Assembly (NCBI GenBank): GCA_021811105.1
Contig: JAJZPM010000033.1
Coordinates: 1 to 40,477, forward strand
Direction: 5' to 3'
Source: Nitrospirota bacterium
GTDB taxonomy: Bacteria; Nitrospirota; Thermodesulfovibrionia; Thermodesulfovibrionales; UBA6898
DNA: 40,477 nucleotides
Within the stretch, counting starts at the first letter, position 1, and every line of letters begins with the position of its first letter. This document shows positions 16,401-24,949 of the stretch, one piece after another. The notes under the pieces are model-generated. The model was not told where the DNA came from, made no database searches, and saw only the letters and a list, made by a program, of their open reading frames with translations. A program made the translations under genes and the position numbers.

Positions 16401-16499
16401 ACCGGCGCGATCAACGGTATGCCTCCCGGAGGTCAGGGCCTGACCGTGGTAGTCGCACCGAAGCCGATACAGAGCATAATGCATATACGAAAACGATGA
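10467..16499 (+). CDS. pilY1: PilY1-family type IV pilus tip adhesin with PA14-like and Cys-rich modules
   Basis: A 2010-residue exported protein: signal peptide to about residue 33 (ends QRADAAM), then a long N-terminal region, then a PilC/PilY1 beta-propeller from about 1360 to 1920. Propeller landmarks are GDIVNSTPRIVSW, ITGANDGMLHAF and FSSYFALDITDPTAPKKLWEF. Asp-rich loops that could hold calcium occur at about 1345 (DLNGDNQISG) and 1686 (DFDHDYQDD). About 328-420 looks like a PA14 fold (WQFAVDGDDAVEVEIDG...). Four C-x-(S/T)-(D/N)-(S/A)-D-C units near 193, 243, 577 and 853, plus a Cys cluster near 908-946, suggest many disulphides. PilY1 proteins cap the pilus, bind surfaces and control retraction. 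It is far longer than the 1,100-1,200-residue Pseudomonas protein. A GTG at 10458 is an alternative start; ATG 10467 overlaps the upstream stop. Confidence 0.92.
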   Translation: MKIRGNKTALILTFTLLVAFFAGPWTAQRADAAMSDYCVTPPFVTQSVPPLVMLIMGRDHKDYYQAYNDASDLDGDGQLDTTYNHSIVYYGYFDPDMCYTHSGGTGSNDGFSPAGPATGKFCTTGQWSGNILNWLTMSKMDVIRKVFYGGHRSTDSNSSVVLERAFIPQDAHSWGKEVTGRLCWDGGSVYTNQCSSDSDCNSGYTCVDKSVNLIGIAAASGPTQCTPIPKVCSNTTNKTVGTICASDADCTSPETCIDSPKFGQMILVQYDHSPSTNYPATHTDMLNSYEPGNLHSGYPTYITDFNATQVDPTKNHGDNFNYLVMADFDVTGNSGTWQFAVDGDDAVEVEIDGVVVANFYGAHGSCNCQTHFGSIVLNSANGINGTSWHRLIARHFERSGNDGVKVWYKRPGDTKWSIFGQKNNQLNIKAPNITPGNECNVESGSGAGTFIGDGTLPTTPFTTGNAKRHLFCSTSLGDGPSYSPLLRLLTNRSNRIWEWSAKERPVCDNSLGTPTDYAVRVNVCTATDAAANTDYFKKYCKLYPGGGGTYKPIGLLQKYGESDGTKVCSKQFTKACNTNSDCVTGEGICMDRVKMLFGLLSGSYDYNLSGGVLRKNVWSILDETNVNDGTFQTSENVEGNIINTLERMKVVGYSYSSYSYDCGWIETRQPNEGECKMWGNPIGEMMYEATRYFADKGAPTADFMYPNNADGGLNLSKLGVSNKPWIAPYDQYPACSRPFMLVFSDISPSYDSDKIPGSSFSSFTGDLTGLNATTEANIIGTSEGLANTSEFIGQNGATTDFLCSAKNISNLGNVRGLCPYEPNKQGSYYSAAVAYYAKEMLKTCTNSQTTVCTSDSDCATPAPAGKCVRKNISTYSVALPALAPELTMKIGGKSVKFIPAGKSVSGCLNVDQACANKCTLNVDQDCGGIANSKGLQLCNCSSTAFCPSNQLVNMFVDRIIYDSSGNVTYAKFRINFEDSEQGADHDMDAIVTYEISVDPTDPTNKIIISLSSDYAAGCINQVLGFVISGTTEDGVYLPVRDADSASAGTGAGSLPLNWEHTFTTTGTSVQSLKDPLWYAAKWGGFEDADNDASPPTPNLQSEWDKDNNGTPDTYFLAVNPLKIEEQLEAALLAILRRASSGTAASVLASGEGSGANLAQAIFYPKKMFDAANTELSWIGTLQNYWYYLDPSLSRSTIREDTIQDRKMKLDEDYIVNFFFDDAEQRTKARRNQGDAQGNIGAQQPTVYIENLKNLWEAGLQLWNTPAASRTIYTNCGLTGGTCISGTGLLDFSTANKTTLRPYLNAASDAEAEAVIRYTRGEDTPFNPAIAGFTPDYRSRTTAIDLNGDNQISGAAESPKVWKLGDIVNSTPRIVSWIPVDKYDQTYNDSTYKEFVSTSSYKKRGTIITGANDGMLHAFKLGLFQLNNDNTSLKAVLCDDANGNGVCDDGVPATDTLGTEQWAFIPGQTLPYLKYLADKDYCHIYSVDATPFIVDASVGIPSACTETDYWKCAKTADSWRTILIGSMRYGAACRKTGSGCSNCVNTPITDPADNTKGLGFSSYFALDITDPTAPKKLWEFTDPTLGFSTSGPAVLKIKARTASGSVSIPDDNKNGRWFVVLASGPTGPIDTGAHQFMGTSDQPLSLFILDLKTGVLATPKITMDGTNGTPNLPNAFSGSLVNGNIDFDHDYQDDAVYFGYTKLDSAPNTWTQGGILRLLTKEDLNGADVSATGNTALNPANWQISTAIDDIGSVSAAVVASGFIPTGASWPASGWLFFGSGRYFYKGDDNSTQRMLFGMKDPCFSKFVKNASPPYLLADTVCSATDQYALSELDNTTIDVHGPSVTNGWYVKLESPTNTETNNIEGTTMNVTSTAERLITDPLVTPSGAVFFTTFEPSADICQYGGNSFLWALKWDTGSSAAAAGILQGQAFLQVSTGQITNIDLGSAFVSKIAIQHDPPPLRPPPPTFTPGPESAGRRTGAINGMPPGGQGLTVVVAPKPIQSIMHIRKR

Positions 16500-17083
16500 A
16501 GAAAAAAGGCTACACATTGGTCGAGCTTATGATCGTCATATCGATCATCGGCATACTTGCGGTTGCGCTCGGCTTTACTTACAGCGGCTGGCTGGGCAGG
16601 TACAAGGTCGAAAAGACCACCAAAGACCTTTATTCCGACCTCATGGACGCGCGGTCAAGGTCGATGCAGAGGGGCCGCATGTATTTCGCTGACTGGCCGA
16701 CGTTCAATGAATACGAGATACGCGAGGACACCAATGGAAGCGGGCAGAACGATGCGGGGGATACAGTCCTGCCGGGTTTCCCGAAAAGGGTTGAATATTC
16801 CGTCAGTGTCTATTCAGTCAATACAAATATCGATGACTATACCGACAGGCAGCTTAGGAGCGAGGCGCTGTCGAACGCCGAGACTGATTTCGGCGACAAG
16901 GGAACGCTGTCGTGGCCGAGCATGCCTGCCCCGCCGGCAAACAGGGCGACTACCGGGATTATGTTCTGGATGACGTCGACTTATGATGCGGACTACGACT
17001 GCCTTTCAATGAGTCAAACAGGGATAGCCATGGGCAAGTGGGGAACGATGACAACGGGAGGAACGGGCTGCCGTGAGAAATAG
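16496..17083 (+). CDS. FimT/GspH-type minor pilin
   Basis: A 195-residue prepilin. The leader MKKKG is followed by YTLVELMIVISIIGILAVAL, the prepilin-peptidase site with Glu at +5 and the N-terminal assembly helix. The C-terminal globular part contains Cys residues near the end (DYDCLSM, GTGCREK) that may form a disulphide. Length and position next to PilY1 fit FimT/GspH-like initiation pilins that prime pilus assembly. The ATG overlaps the PilY1 stop (ATGA). A longer frame from 16205 is only an extension into pilY1. Confidence 0.88.
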   Translation: MKKKGYTLVELMIVISIIGILAVALGFTYSGWLGRYKVEKTTKDLYSDLMDARSRSMQRGRMYFADWPTFNEYEIREDTNGSGQNDAGDTVLPGFPKRVEYSVSVYSVNTNIDDYTDRQLRSEALSNAETDFGDKGTLSWPSMPAPPANRATTGIMFWMTSTYDADYDCLSMSQTGIAMGKWGTMTTGGTGCREK

Positions 17084-17531
17084 GGTGCGAAACGAAAAAG
17101 GAATGACACTGGTAGAAGTGATGATCTCGATGGTGATATTGCTCCTGGTGTTTGTCGGGCTTATCCAGGCCTCATTGCTGAGCATCGATTACAACACCAG
17201 AAACGAGCTCCGAGACGAAGCAGTCAGGGTTGCCGCCGAGTCCATGGCCGGGGTCAGGGCAACACCTTTCGGCAATGCGGTCCTGGTCGACACCGGTGGA
17301 AACTGGGTCACCTTTCCGTCCCTGGGCACATCGGGGGCGGTTTTGCCCGGCGGCCCCGTTCGCAGAAACATCCGGCTTTTTCAGCAGCAGTATGACAGAC
17401 AGATAATGATCACCGACCTGGACCCCGGTCCGACACCCTCCCTGAAGCGTGTTGACGTCAGGGTGGTCTGGACCGATCCCAAGGGAGAAACTCATACGCA
17501 GGCGATCTCTGCAAACGTGAGGAACAAATGA
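17073..17531 (+). CDS. PilV-like minor pilin
   Basis: A 152-residue prepilin with leader ...NEKG followed by MTLVEVMISMVILLLVFVGL, Glu at +5. The mature domain is short. It starts at a GTG (17073) 11 bases inside the preceding gene, with GGAGG upstream. Order in the operon (FimT, PilV, PilW, PilX around PilY1) matches the minor-pilin set of Pseudomonas-type pili. Confidence 0.85.
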   Translation: MRNRVRNEKGMTLVEVMISMVILLLVFVGLIQASLLSIDYNTRNELRDEAVRVAAESMAGVRATPFGNAVLVDTGGNWVTFPSLGTSGAVLPGGPVRRNIRLFQQQYDRQIMITDLDPGPTPSLKRVDVRVVWTDPKGETHTQAISANVRNK

Positions 17532-18820
17532 GGCGCTGCAGGACTGACAGGAGACAGGACGGCTTCACCCTCGTCGAACTGATGGTGACCTTGCTGGTTT
17601 TCATGATCGTTATAGTGGCCGCAACCAATATCTTCTCAGGGTTGCTTACCCAGTTCAAGCAGCAAAGCAGGATCGCCGAGACGAACATAGAAGGCATTAT
17701 AGGTCTCGAACTGCTGCGCTATGACCTGGAGCAGGCAGGCAACGGCATCCCGTGGCAGCTCGACGGTGTGAATTATAGCGAAGTGCCATCAGGCGACGGT
17801 GCCTTATATGATGATGCGCCGACGAACCCTCCGAAGGCGATGATCATTGCGGACGGGGGTGCTCCCGAAACAGGATGGAGAAGCCCCGGCCAGGCAGTAG
17901 GGTCCAGCTATCCGGGGTCCGATGTGCTGGTGATCAAGGCGACAAACGTCGCCACCAGCGACGCCGCGCAGAAATGGACGCACATCATTAAAATGGTGCC
18001 GGCCCAGCACAATATCCTTAGAGAGTGGGGCACTATGCAGACCGAAAACCCGCTTTCTTCAGATTATGCGATTGTCATCAATCCGGGCACTTCGACCAGC
18101 CAGAGGGTGCTTATGAACAACGGCGGAGTCTTCTCGGTGCAGCTTAATGACAACCATTTCTCCTTCGTTCCACCGGGCAGTAATAGCACTACCTTTCCGT
18201 TTGAGCCCTTCAGGGACACTGATAACGACTTCATCGTGTACGGCATCAAGCCTGACGACGGCAGCGCCCCGAGGATGCCCTTTAACAGGGCCGATTATTA
18301 TATCAGCGCCTCGAATGTGCCGTCGGTATGTGCCGCCTCCGAACTGCCGAAAACACAAAGGACAACGGGCGTTCTTTATAAAAGCGTTATTATAAACAGC
18401 ACCAGCGGCACTAATGCAGGCAAACGGGGGGCGCCGATGCCGATCCTTAACTGCGTCGCGGACATGCAGGCGGTCGCGATGCTGGATACGGACAACGACG
18501 GCGTAATCGACGCGACTACCGGTGATCTTACCTTGATGGACGCAAACACGATCAGGACCCAGCTTAAGGAGATAAAGGTCTATGTCCTTGCGCAGGAAGG
18601 GCAGAAGGACCCGACTTTTACCTTCAACAATTTCACCGGCGCGTCCCCCGGGAATACTTGCCTGGGCAATTGTGCGACCTGTATAGCGGTAGGCGAGAAC
18701 TGTGCCGGGAGCATCTTCGACCTGTCGAAGATCAGCGCCAACAGCGCAGACACAAATGATTATCTCCATTACCGCTGGAAGGTGTATACAATCGCAGTGA
18801 CTCCGTATAATCTCAGGTAA
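17528..18820 (+). CDS. PilW-like minor pilin
   Basis: A 430-residue prepilin: a long basic leader (MRRCRTDRRQDG) then FTLVELMVTLLVFMIVIVAA, Glu at +5. The large C-terminal domain has paired Cys near the end (TCLGNCATCIAVGENCAG), probably disulphide-bonded in the periplasm. PilW proteins link the PilY1/PilX/PilV tip complex to the pilus. The ATG overlaps the previous stop (ATGA). The length is above the roughly 270-330 of many PilW proteins because of the insert-rich globular domain. Confidence 0.87.
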   Translation: MRRCRTDRRQDGFTLVELMVTLLVFMIVIVAATNIFSGLLTQFKQQSRIAETNIEGIIGLELLRYDLEQAGNGIPWQLDGVNYSEVPSGDGALYDDAPTNPPKAMIIADGGAPETGWRSPGQAVGSSYPGSDVLVIKATNVATSDAAQKWTHIIKMVPAQHNILREWGTMQTENPLSSDYAIVINPGTSTSQRVLMNNGGVFSVQLNDNHFSFVPPGSNSTTFPFEPFRDTDNDFIVYGIKPDDGSAPRMPFNRADYYISASNVPSVCAASELPKTQRTTGVLYKSVIINSTSGTNAGKRGAPMPILNCVADMQAVAMLDTDNDGVIDATTGDLTLMDANTIRTQLKEIKVYVLAQEGQKDPTFTFNNFTGASPGNTCLGNCATCIAVGENCAGSIFDLSKISANSADTNDYLHYRWKVYTIAVTPYNLR

Positions 18821-18831
18821 AGAGGTGACGA

Positions 18832-19440
18832 ATGAAGAAAATCCTGAAAAATGAGCAAGGCATGGCGCTGGTGATCGTGATGCTGCTTTCGTTGATAGGG
18901 CTCATGATCGTCTCTTCACTCCTCTTTATGATTACCATGGGCACCCGCACTTCGGGGCAACACAGATTTTTCAGGTCGGCCGATGATGCAGGACTCGGTG
19001 GGTCCGAGATATCGGTGGAGTTCGTGAAAAACCTAGGGTACCTCCCCGGTGCTTGGACGACGTTGACCGTAAATTCCACGTGTCTCCAGCAGAAATTGAC
19101 ATTATCAAGAGGGGACTGGACGACCACGAATTGGACGAATTGCAATACCAATGAGATGTCGCTTGATGCCGCAACAAACCCGGACCTCTTTTTCACGCTG
19201 CCGGGGCCTGCGGGGAAGGTGTTCAATGTCTCTTCCAAGATTGTCGACACGGTTGCGGGCAATTCCGATCGCAGCGGACTAATTATGGGGGGGAACCTGT
19301 CGTTGGGGGGAGTCGATAATTCAAACACGGGGCTCGTCAATCCTCCGCATCACCCATATGTCTACAGGATCGAAGTCCAGGCTGAGGACCCGACGAATAC
19401 CTTCGTAAGGACGAGATATTCTGTTCTCTATGCATATTGA
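18832..19440 (+). CDS. PilX-like minor pilin
   Basis: A 202-residue prepilin-like protein: leader MKKILKNEQG then MALVIVMLLSLIGLMIVSSLL. The +5 Glu is absent, as is usual in PilX and GspK, the pilins thought to sit at the very tip. GAGGTG precedes the ATG at about five bases. The C-terminal part has two Cys (STCLQQ and TNCNTN) about 25 residues apart. Together with the previous three genes it completes a minor-pilin set for presenting PilY1. Confidence 0.85.
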   Translation: MKKILKNEQGMALVIVMLLSLIGLMIVSSLLFMITMGTRTSGQHRFFRSADDAGLGGSEISVEFVKNLGYLPGAWTTLTVNSTCLQQKLTLSRGDWTTTNWTNCNTNEMSLDAATNPDLFFTLPGPAGKVFNVSSKIVDTVAGNSDRSGLIMGGNLSLGGVDNSNTGLVNPPHHPYVYRIEVQAEDPTNTFVRTRYSVLYAY

Positions 19441-19441
19441 C

Positions 19442-20380
19442 ATGAAATTCATAATGAAGATCTTGCTTTTTGCGCTTGTCATCGGCCTTGCTGCATGCGC
19501 TCAGGAGAAGCCCGTCGAAAACGCGAACCGGCCGCAGCCGGTTGCGCCGGCAGGTGCTGCTCCGAGTGGCCCGGGTGGCGGTGGAGAAGTCGGGAATGCG
19601 CAATATGGCCTGGAGTTGAGACCGGCAGAAGTCTGGAAAAACAGCACACTGGCGGTTGCCCCGAGAGGCTTTAATTTGGCAGGTGCGAAGGTGGAGTGGC
19701 TTGTTAATGGCGCCCCGGTCGAAAACCCCCTTGTGGTCCAATATAAGGCGTCTGACGTCGCGAAGGGAGACGCTATCCAGGTCAGGGCATTAATTAACGG
19801 CATCGAGATAAAGTCGAACGAGGTGCGGGTCAGGAATTCGCCTCCGGCGGTCGGCAAGGTCAGGATCATGCCTGAAATTTTTAAGCCTGGTGATACACTC
19901 TATGTCGAAGTAACTGGCAATGATCCTGACAATGATCCGCTGACGTTCCTTTATGAATGGACAAGGAATGGCGAACCTGCCGGCACGGGCCAGAAAATAG
20001 AGGGCGGCATCAAGCGCGGCGATGCTATTGCGGTAAAAATTACCCCCTTTGACGGCGAGGTCTATGGGCGGCCGGTCGTCCTCAATGCCGGGATCCGGAA
20101 CATGCCTCCCGTCATCGCCCAGCATAATAAGATCAACTTCGACGGCAAGGTCTTGACCTATCAGGTGAAGGCCTCCGACCCCGACGGCGATCCGCTCACT
20201 TATGCGCTCAAAGAGGGACCGACGGGCATGACCATCAATGCGGATTCGGGTCTCGTGACATGGAACGTGCCCGCTGAATTTAAGGGGAGCGGCTCTTTCA
20301 CTGTGATAGCAAAAGACGGTCAGGGCGGCGAGACGAGCTATACCGCGAATGTAACCATAAAGAGCGAAGCGATAAAATAA
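19442..20380 (+). CDS. Lipoprotein with Ig/cadherin-like domains, last gene of the pilus operon
   Basis: A 312-residue lipoprotein. The signal runs MKFIMKILLFALVIGLAAC with the acylated Cys at 19, followed by a Pro/Ala/Gly-rich linker. Three beta-sandwich-like modules come next. Two carry the D-P-D-x-D-P-L-T signature (NDPDNDPLTF and SDPDGDPLTY) of cadherin-like/Ig-like repeats, and the last ends FTVIAKDGQGGETSYTANV. Such domains mediate adhesion or scaffold contacts. Genomic position suggests a pilus-related outer- or inner-membrane lipoprotein. The start could be the ATG at 19430, which overlaps pilX by 11 bases; I prefer 19442 because it gives a compact signal sequence. Neither has a strong Shine-Dalgarno. 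Confidence 0.75.
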   Translation: MKFIMKILLFALVIGLAACAQEKPVENANRPQPVAPAGAAPSGPGGGGEVGNAQYGLELRPAEVWKNSTLAVAPRGFNLAGAKVEWLVNGAPVENPLVVQYKASDVAKGDAIQVRALINGIEIKSNEVRVRNSPPAVGKVRIMPEIFKPGDTLYVEVTGNDPDNDPLTFLYEWTRNGEPAGTGQKIEGGIKRGDAIAVKITPFDGEVYGRPVVLNAGIRNMPPVIAQHNKINFDGKVLTYQVKASDPDGDPLTYALKEGPTGMTINADSGLVTWNVPAEFKGSGSFTVIAKDGQGGETSYTANVTIKSEAIK

Positions 20381-20478
20381 ATTTGATCTGTCTCGCGGCG
20401 CGGCTATTCGTGGCGGAAACTATTTGATTTGTTTCATTTTTCTTTCCCTTAACGACCTCTCATGCACAACCTCTTTCA

Positions 20479-20508
20479 TTGACTTGGCTCTCTCCGTAAA
20501 GGTAATAT
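20479..20508 (+). promoter_or_regulatory. Putative sigma-70 promoter of dnaE, leaderless
   Basis: TTGACT at 20479-20484, 18-base spacer, TAATAT at 20503-20508. The ATG of dnaE begins six bases after the -10 box, so transcription would start at or within a base of the initiation codon. No Shine-Dalgarno precedes the ATG at normal spacing. Confidence 0.5.
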
Positions 20509-20514
20509 TTCTGT

Positions 20515-23500
20515 ATGCATTCACACGCGGATTTTGTCTCCCTCCATCTTCACACTGAATACAGTCTGCTGGACGGGGCGATACGGATAAAGGAACTGGT
20601 CGAGAGGGCGAGGGAGTTCAAAATGCCGGCCCTTGCCATGACCGACCACGGCAATCTCTTCGGCGCGGTGGAGTTCTACAAACAGGCGACGAAGGCAGGA
20701 ATCAAGCCTATCATCGGCTGCGAGGTCTACGTTGCACCCGGCACCAGGACCGACAGGGGGGGGACCGAGGGGAAAGAAGAGGCATCGTTCCACCTCATCC
20801 TTCTTGCGAGGGACAACGCCGGATACAGGAACCTCGTGACGCTCGTGACAAAGGCCTATCTGGAGGGGTTCTATTACAAGCCGAGGATCGATATGGACCT
20901 CCTCGAACAATACAGCGGCGGACTTATCGGTCTTTCGGCCTGTCTCAAAGGCGAGATTCCCTACTGTCTGCAGCGGGGGATGGTCGACAGGGCGAGGGAA
21001 AGGGCGCTGCAGTTCAAGCATATCCTCGGCCCGGAGAACTTCTACATTGAGATACAGGAGAACGGCCTTCCCGAACAGACCGAGGCGAACATTAAACTGG
21101 TCGAGCTTGCCCGGGAGCTCCATGTAGGCGTTGTGGCGACGAACGACTGCCATTACCTGAAGCGCGAGGACGCAAAGGCGCATGAAGTGCTCCTCTGCAT
21201 CCAGACCGGCAGGACGATGAAAGACGCCACGAGGATGAAGTTTGCTACGGACGAGTTTTACTTCAAATCGCCGCAGGAAATGAAGGAGGCTTTCAAGGAG
21301 ATCCCCGAGGCGATTGCGAATACCGTCAGCATCGCCGAGCGGTGCAATGTCGAGTTCGTGCTCGGCGAAAGCCTTCTGCCGCATTACCAGGTCGAAACAG
21401 GCGAGAGTCCGGATGACTTTCTCACGGCACTTGCGGCGTCCGGTCTGGACCGGAAATTCGGCGGAAATCCGCCTGAGGCCTACCGGGAGCGGCTGAAACA
21501 CGAACTCGAAGTGATCCGGAAGATGGGCTATGCCTCCTACTTTCTGATCGTCTGGGACTTCATAAGCTTCGCGCGTTCGAAGGGGATACCGGTAGGCCCC
21601 GGCAGAGGTTCTGCCGCCGGCAGCCTTGTTTCATATGCCGCCGGCATTACCGAGATCGATCCGATCAGGTATAACCTCCTCTTCGAAAGGTTTTTGAACC
21701 CCGAGAGGATCAGCATGCCGGACATCGACGTCGACTTCTGCCAGGACAGGAGGTCCGAGGTGATATCCTATGTCTCCGAGAAATACGGCAAGGACCGGGT
21801 CGCCCAGATCATCACCTTCGGGACGATGGCGGCGAAGGCGGCGATCCGCGACGTCGGCCGCGCCATGGACATGCCCTATGCCGAGGTCGACAGGATAGCC
21901 AAACTTGTGCCGAATACACTCAAGATAACGATCGGGGATGCGATAAAGGCCGAGCCGCAGCTGAAGGAGATGTATGAGTCGAACGCCGAGGTGAAAGAGC
22001 TTCTGAATATCGCGATGCGTCTCGAAGGGCTCAACCGCCACGCCTCGACGCATGCCGCGGGCGTCATCATCGCCCCGGTTCCGCTGACCGAATATACCCC
22101 TCTTTACAAGAGCCCTTCCGATGAAAGCATCATGACCCAGTTCGACATGGGATCGGCCGAAGCGATCGGCCTGCTGAAGTTCGATTTCCTCGGACTCAAG
22201 ACGCTTACGGTGATAGAGAAGACCCTTGCGCTGATCGGGCAGGGCGGCAGGGAGGTGTCGTTGCGGGAAATACCGCTCGACGACAAGGAGACGTATGAGC
22301 TCCTGAGCTCCGGCCAGACCACCGGCATATTCCAGCTCGAAAGCGCGGGGATGAAAGACATCCTCGTGAAGATGTGCCCCAACAGGTTCGAGGACCTCAT
22401 TGCGCTCGTGGCGCTTTACAGGCCGGGTCCGATCGGCAGCGGCATGATCGACGACTTCATAAAAAGGAAGAAGGGGAAGACCCCGGTACGATACGACCTG
22501 CCCCAGCTGAAGGAGATCCTCGACGAGACGTACGGCGTCATTCTCTACCAGGAACAGGTGATGCGGATCGCGAACAAGCTGGCGAGCTTCACGCTGGGAC
22601 AGGCCGATATTCTGAGGAAGGCGATGGGTAAGAAGAACCCCGAGGCTATGGCAAAGCAGAAGGAGAATTTCGTAAAGGGCGCGATTGCCAACGGCATATC
22701 CGAGAAGAAGGCAGGCAAGATTTTCGACCTCATGGAACTCTTCGCAGAGTACGGGTTCAACAAGTCCCATTCCGCGGCCTACGCATATGTCTCGTTCCAG
22801 ACCGCGTATCTCAAGGCGCACTACCCGGTCGAGTTCATGGCAGCCACGCTCAGCTCGGACAGGAACGACACCGACAAGATCGTCAAATCGATCAACGAGT
22901 GCCGCAAGATGAAGATAGAGATACTGCCTCCGGACATCAATCTCTCAGGGAGAGAGTTCAAGGTGATCGGCAACTCCATACGCTTCGGACTCGAGGCGGT
23001 GAAAGGGGTCGGAGGCGCGGCGATAGAATCGGTCCTCGAGGTAAGGACAGGTGACGGACCTTTTCAGTCTGTTGCCGATTTCGTCGGTCGCGTGGATACA
23101 AGGAAGGTGAACAAGAAGGTACTGGAAAGCCTGGTCAAGGCCGGTGCGTTCGATTCTCTCGGCGTCACGCGTGCATCGGCAATGCAGACGGTCACCGGCC
23201 TGCTCAACGGCGGCCCCAGGAAAGACGACGGCCAGACGAGCATGTTCGGTGACGAGCCGGCGGCTGCCGTACCCGAAGCCCCTGAATGGGACGAAGCGGA
23301 ACTGCTCAGGAACGAGAAGGAAGCGCTCGGCTTTTATATCACGGGTCATCCCCTGTCGCGATACGACCTCCAGCTGAGGAGGATCAGGGCCAGAAAGACG
23401 TCTGATCTCGAAGGCGCCGCCGACAAGGAAGAAGTCGTGATCGGGGGTGTGCTGAGGGGGATCAAGAAGAAGAACGTAAAGTCCACGGGAGATTTGATGG

Positions 23501-23919
23501 CATACCTGACCCTCGAAGACGACGAGGGAAGCATAGAGGTGATCGTTTTTTCTGAATTGTACAAGAGCGTCAACCTTCTTCTGAAAAAGGACGCCCTCAT
23601 GCTCATCAAAGGCAGCATCGACAGGGACGAAAAAGGTGTCCGGGTGAGGGCGCGCGAGGTCTTGGGCCTCGAAAACGCAGGAAAGGCGGGCCTGAAAAGG
23701 CTAGAGATTGCGCTGAGGGACCCTGATTCATGCAGGGACAGGCTGCAGGATATCCGGACGCTCGTTTCCCGTTATCCGGGCGACTGTCAGCTCTATCTGC
23801 GCATCAGCCTCAACCGCTCCCAGACGCTGATCGCTACGGGGATCAACCTGAACCCGGACAATGTGCTGATCAGCACGCTTGAAGATATGGTGGGAAGAGG
23901 GGCGGTGAGCGTCTCGTGA
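20515..23919 (+). CDS. dnaE: DNA polymerase III alpha subunit (DnaE)
   Basis: The 1134-residue replicative polymerase. N-terminal PHP domain: [12 protein letters not shown] near 11-22, [13 protein letters not shown] near 42, [11 protein letters not shown] near 143, TNDCHYL near 205. Most PHP metal ligands are present. The C-family palm holds [10 protein letters not shown] near 363 and the catalytic [12 protein letters not shown] with Asp403 and Asp405. Fingers and helix-hairpin-helix follow, with [11 protein letters not shown] near 751, then [10 protein letters not shown] near 942 and an OB fold near 980-1060. Length fits DnaE1 (about 1,150). It is followed at once by accA (TGATG overlap), an arrangement seen in several phyla. 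Confidence 0.97.
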   Translation: MHSHADFVSLHLHTEYSLLDGAIRIKELVERAREFKMPALAMTDHGNLFGAVEFYKQATKAGIKPIIGCEVYVAPGTRTDRGGTEGKEEASFHLILLARDNAGYRNLVTLVTKAYLEGFYYKPRIDMDLLEQYSGGLIGLSACLKGEIPYCLQRGMVDRARERALQFKHILGPENFYIEIQENGLPEQTEANIKLVELARELHVGVVATNDCHYLKREDAKAHEVLLCIQTGRTMKDATRMKFATDEFYFKSPQEMKEAFKEIPEAIANTVSIAERCNVEFVLGESLLPHYQVETGESPDDFLTALAASGLDRKFGGNPPEAYRERLKHELEVIRKMGYASYFLIVWDFISFARSKGIPVGPGRGSAAGSLVSYAAGITEIDPIRYNLLFERFLNPERISMPDIDVDFCQDRRSEVISYVSEKYGKDRVAQIITFGTMAAKAAIRDVGRAMDMPYAEVDRIAKLVPNTLKITIGDAIKAEPQLKEMYESNAEVKELLNIAMRLEGLNRHASTHAAGVIIAPVPLTEYTPLYKSPSDESIMTQFDMGSAEAIGLLKFDFLGLKTLTVIEKTLALIGQGGREVSLREIPLDDKETYELLSSGQTTGIFQLESAGMKDILVKMCPNRFEDLIALVALYRPGPIGSGMIDDFIKRKKGKTPVRYDLPQLKEILDETYGVILYQEQVMRIANKLASFTLGQADILRKAMGKKNPEAMAKQKENFVKGAIANGISEKKAGKIFDLMELFAEYGFNKSHSAAYAYVSFQTAYLKAHYPVEFMAATLSSDRNDTDKIVKSINECRKMKIEILPPDINLSGREFKVIGNSIRFGLEAVKGVGGAAIESVLEVRTGDGPFQSVADFVGRVDTRKVNKKVLESLVKAGAFDSLGVTRASAMQTVTGLLNGGPRKDDGQTSMFGDEPAAAVPEAPEWDEAELLRNEKEALGFYITGHPLSRYDLQLRRIRARKTSDLEGAADKEEVVIGGVLRGIKKKNVKSTGDLMAYLTLEDDEGSIEVIVFSELYKSVNLLLKKDALMLIKGSIDRDEKGVRVRAREVLGLENAGKAGLKRLEIALRDPDSCRDRLQDIRTLVSRYPGDCQLYLRISLNRSQTLIATGINLNPDNVLISTLEDMVGRGAVSVS

Positions 23920-24893
23920 TGAGGTCGTACCTGGAGTTCGAAAAGCCTATCGAAGATCTAGAGGTGAAGATCGAGGAACTGAAGCGCATATCCGACGGCA
24001 AGGACATTAACCTGACCGGGGAAGTAAAGAAGCTTGAGAAGAAGGTGCGCGATCTTCGGACAGAGATCTTTTCGAAGCTTACCCCCTGGCAGAAGACGCT
24101 CCTGGCAAGACATCCCGACAGACCCTATACACTTGATTACATACCGCTTATTACCGAGGATTTCATTGAGCTGCACGGCGACAGGAGGTTTGCCGACGAC
24201 AAGGCGATAGTCGGGGGGCTTGCGAGGATAAAGGGCCATCCCGTTGTGATCGTCGGCCAGCAGAAGGGACGCGGCACAAAGGAGAGGATAAAACGGAATT
24301 TCGGGCAGCCTCACCCCGAAGGGTACCGGAAGGCGCTGCGACTGATGGAGCTTGCCGAGAAGTTCAAACGACCGGTCGTCACTTTTGTCGACACGCAGGG
24401 CGCTTATCCCGGGCTCGGCGCGGAAGAGCGGGGCCAGGCAGAGGCGATCGCAGTCAACCTCATGCGGATGGCGCGGCTCGGGACCCCGATAGTTTCGGTC
24501 GTGATCGGCGAGGGAGGCAGCGGCGGAGCGCTTGCCCTCAGTGTGGCCGACCGCTTCTACATGCTCGAGCATTCGGTGTATTCGGTCATATCCCCCGAGG
24601 GTTGTGCAGCGATACTCTGGAGGAAGAACGGCGAGCTCGGCCCGGAGGATTTTTCGAAGGCTGCCGAGGCGTTGAAGCTCACCGCGCAGGACCTCCTTAA
24701 GTTCAAGATCATAGACGACATCATCGCTGAACCGGTGGGGGGGGCGCACAGGGACGTTGAGCAGGCTGCGAAGAACATCGGGGACAAGATTGTCGTTGCC
24801 CTCGAAGAATTGAGTCAGAAGACCCCTGCCAGGCTCGTGGAGGAACGGTATAAGCGGCTGAGAAAGATAGGCGGACTCGCCGGAGAGGCATAG
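23919..24893 (+). CDS. accA: Acetyl-CoA carboxylase carboxyltransferase subunit alpha (AccA)
   Basis: The 324-residue alpha half of the carboxyltransferase that moves CO2 from biotin-BCCP to acetyl-CoA, the committed step of fatty-acid synthesis. Typical segments: [15 protein letters not shown] at the start, [17 protein letters not shown] near 65-81, the oxyanion region [11 protein letters not shown] near 190-200, and [11 protein letters not shown] near 222. Full length for the family (315-325). The ATG at 23919 overlaps the dnaE stop by one base; a GTG at 23916 would add one codon. The AccD partner is not in the window. BioA nearby would supply biotin for the same complex. Confidence 0.97.
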   Translation: MRSYLEFEKPIEDLEVKIEELKRISDGKDINLTGEVKKLEKKVRDLRTEIFSKLTPWQKTLLARHPDRPYTLDYIPLITEDFIELHGDRRFADDKAIVGGLARIKGHPVVIVGQQKGRGTKERIKRNFGQPHPEGYRKALRLMELAEKFKRPVVTFVDTQGAYPGLGAEERGQAEAIAVNLMRMARLGTPIVSVVIGEGGSGGALALSVADRFYMLEHSVYSVISPEGCAAILWRKNGELGPEDFSKAAEALKLTAQDLLKFKIIDDIIAEPVGGAHRDVEQAAKNIGDKIVVALEELSQKTPARLVEERYKRLRKIGGLAGEA

Positions 24894-24949
24894 CAGCCGG
24901 AAGCGTTCCTGATTTTGTTACAATAACAAATAAAAATCTTGGAGGAACC

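Noticed and set aside
20381-20514. tRNA or small RNA in the gap before dnaE
   Set aside because: No cloverleaf or terminator hairpin seen; only the promoter-like boxes could be supported.
21631-22821. Minus-strand frame of 396 codons inside dnaE
   Set aside because: High-GC antisense shadow of a clear polymerase gene.
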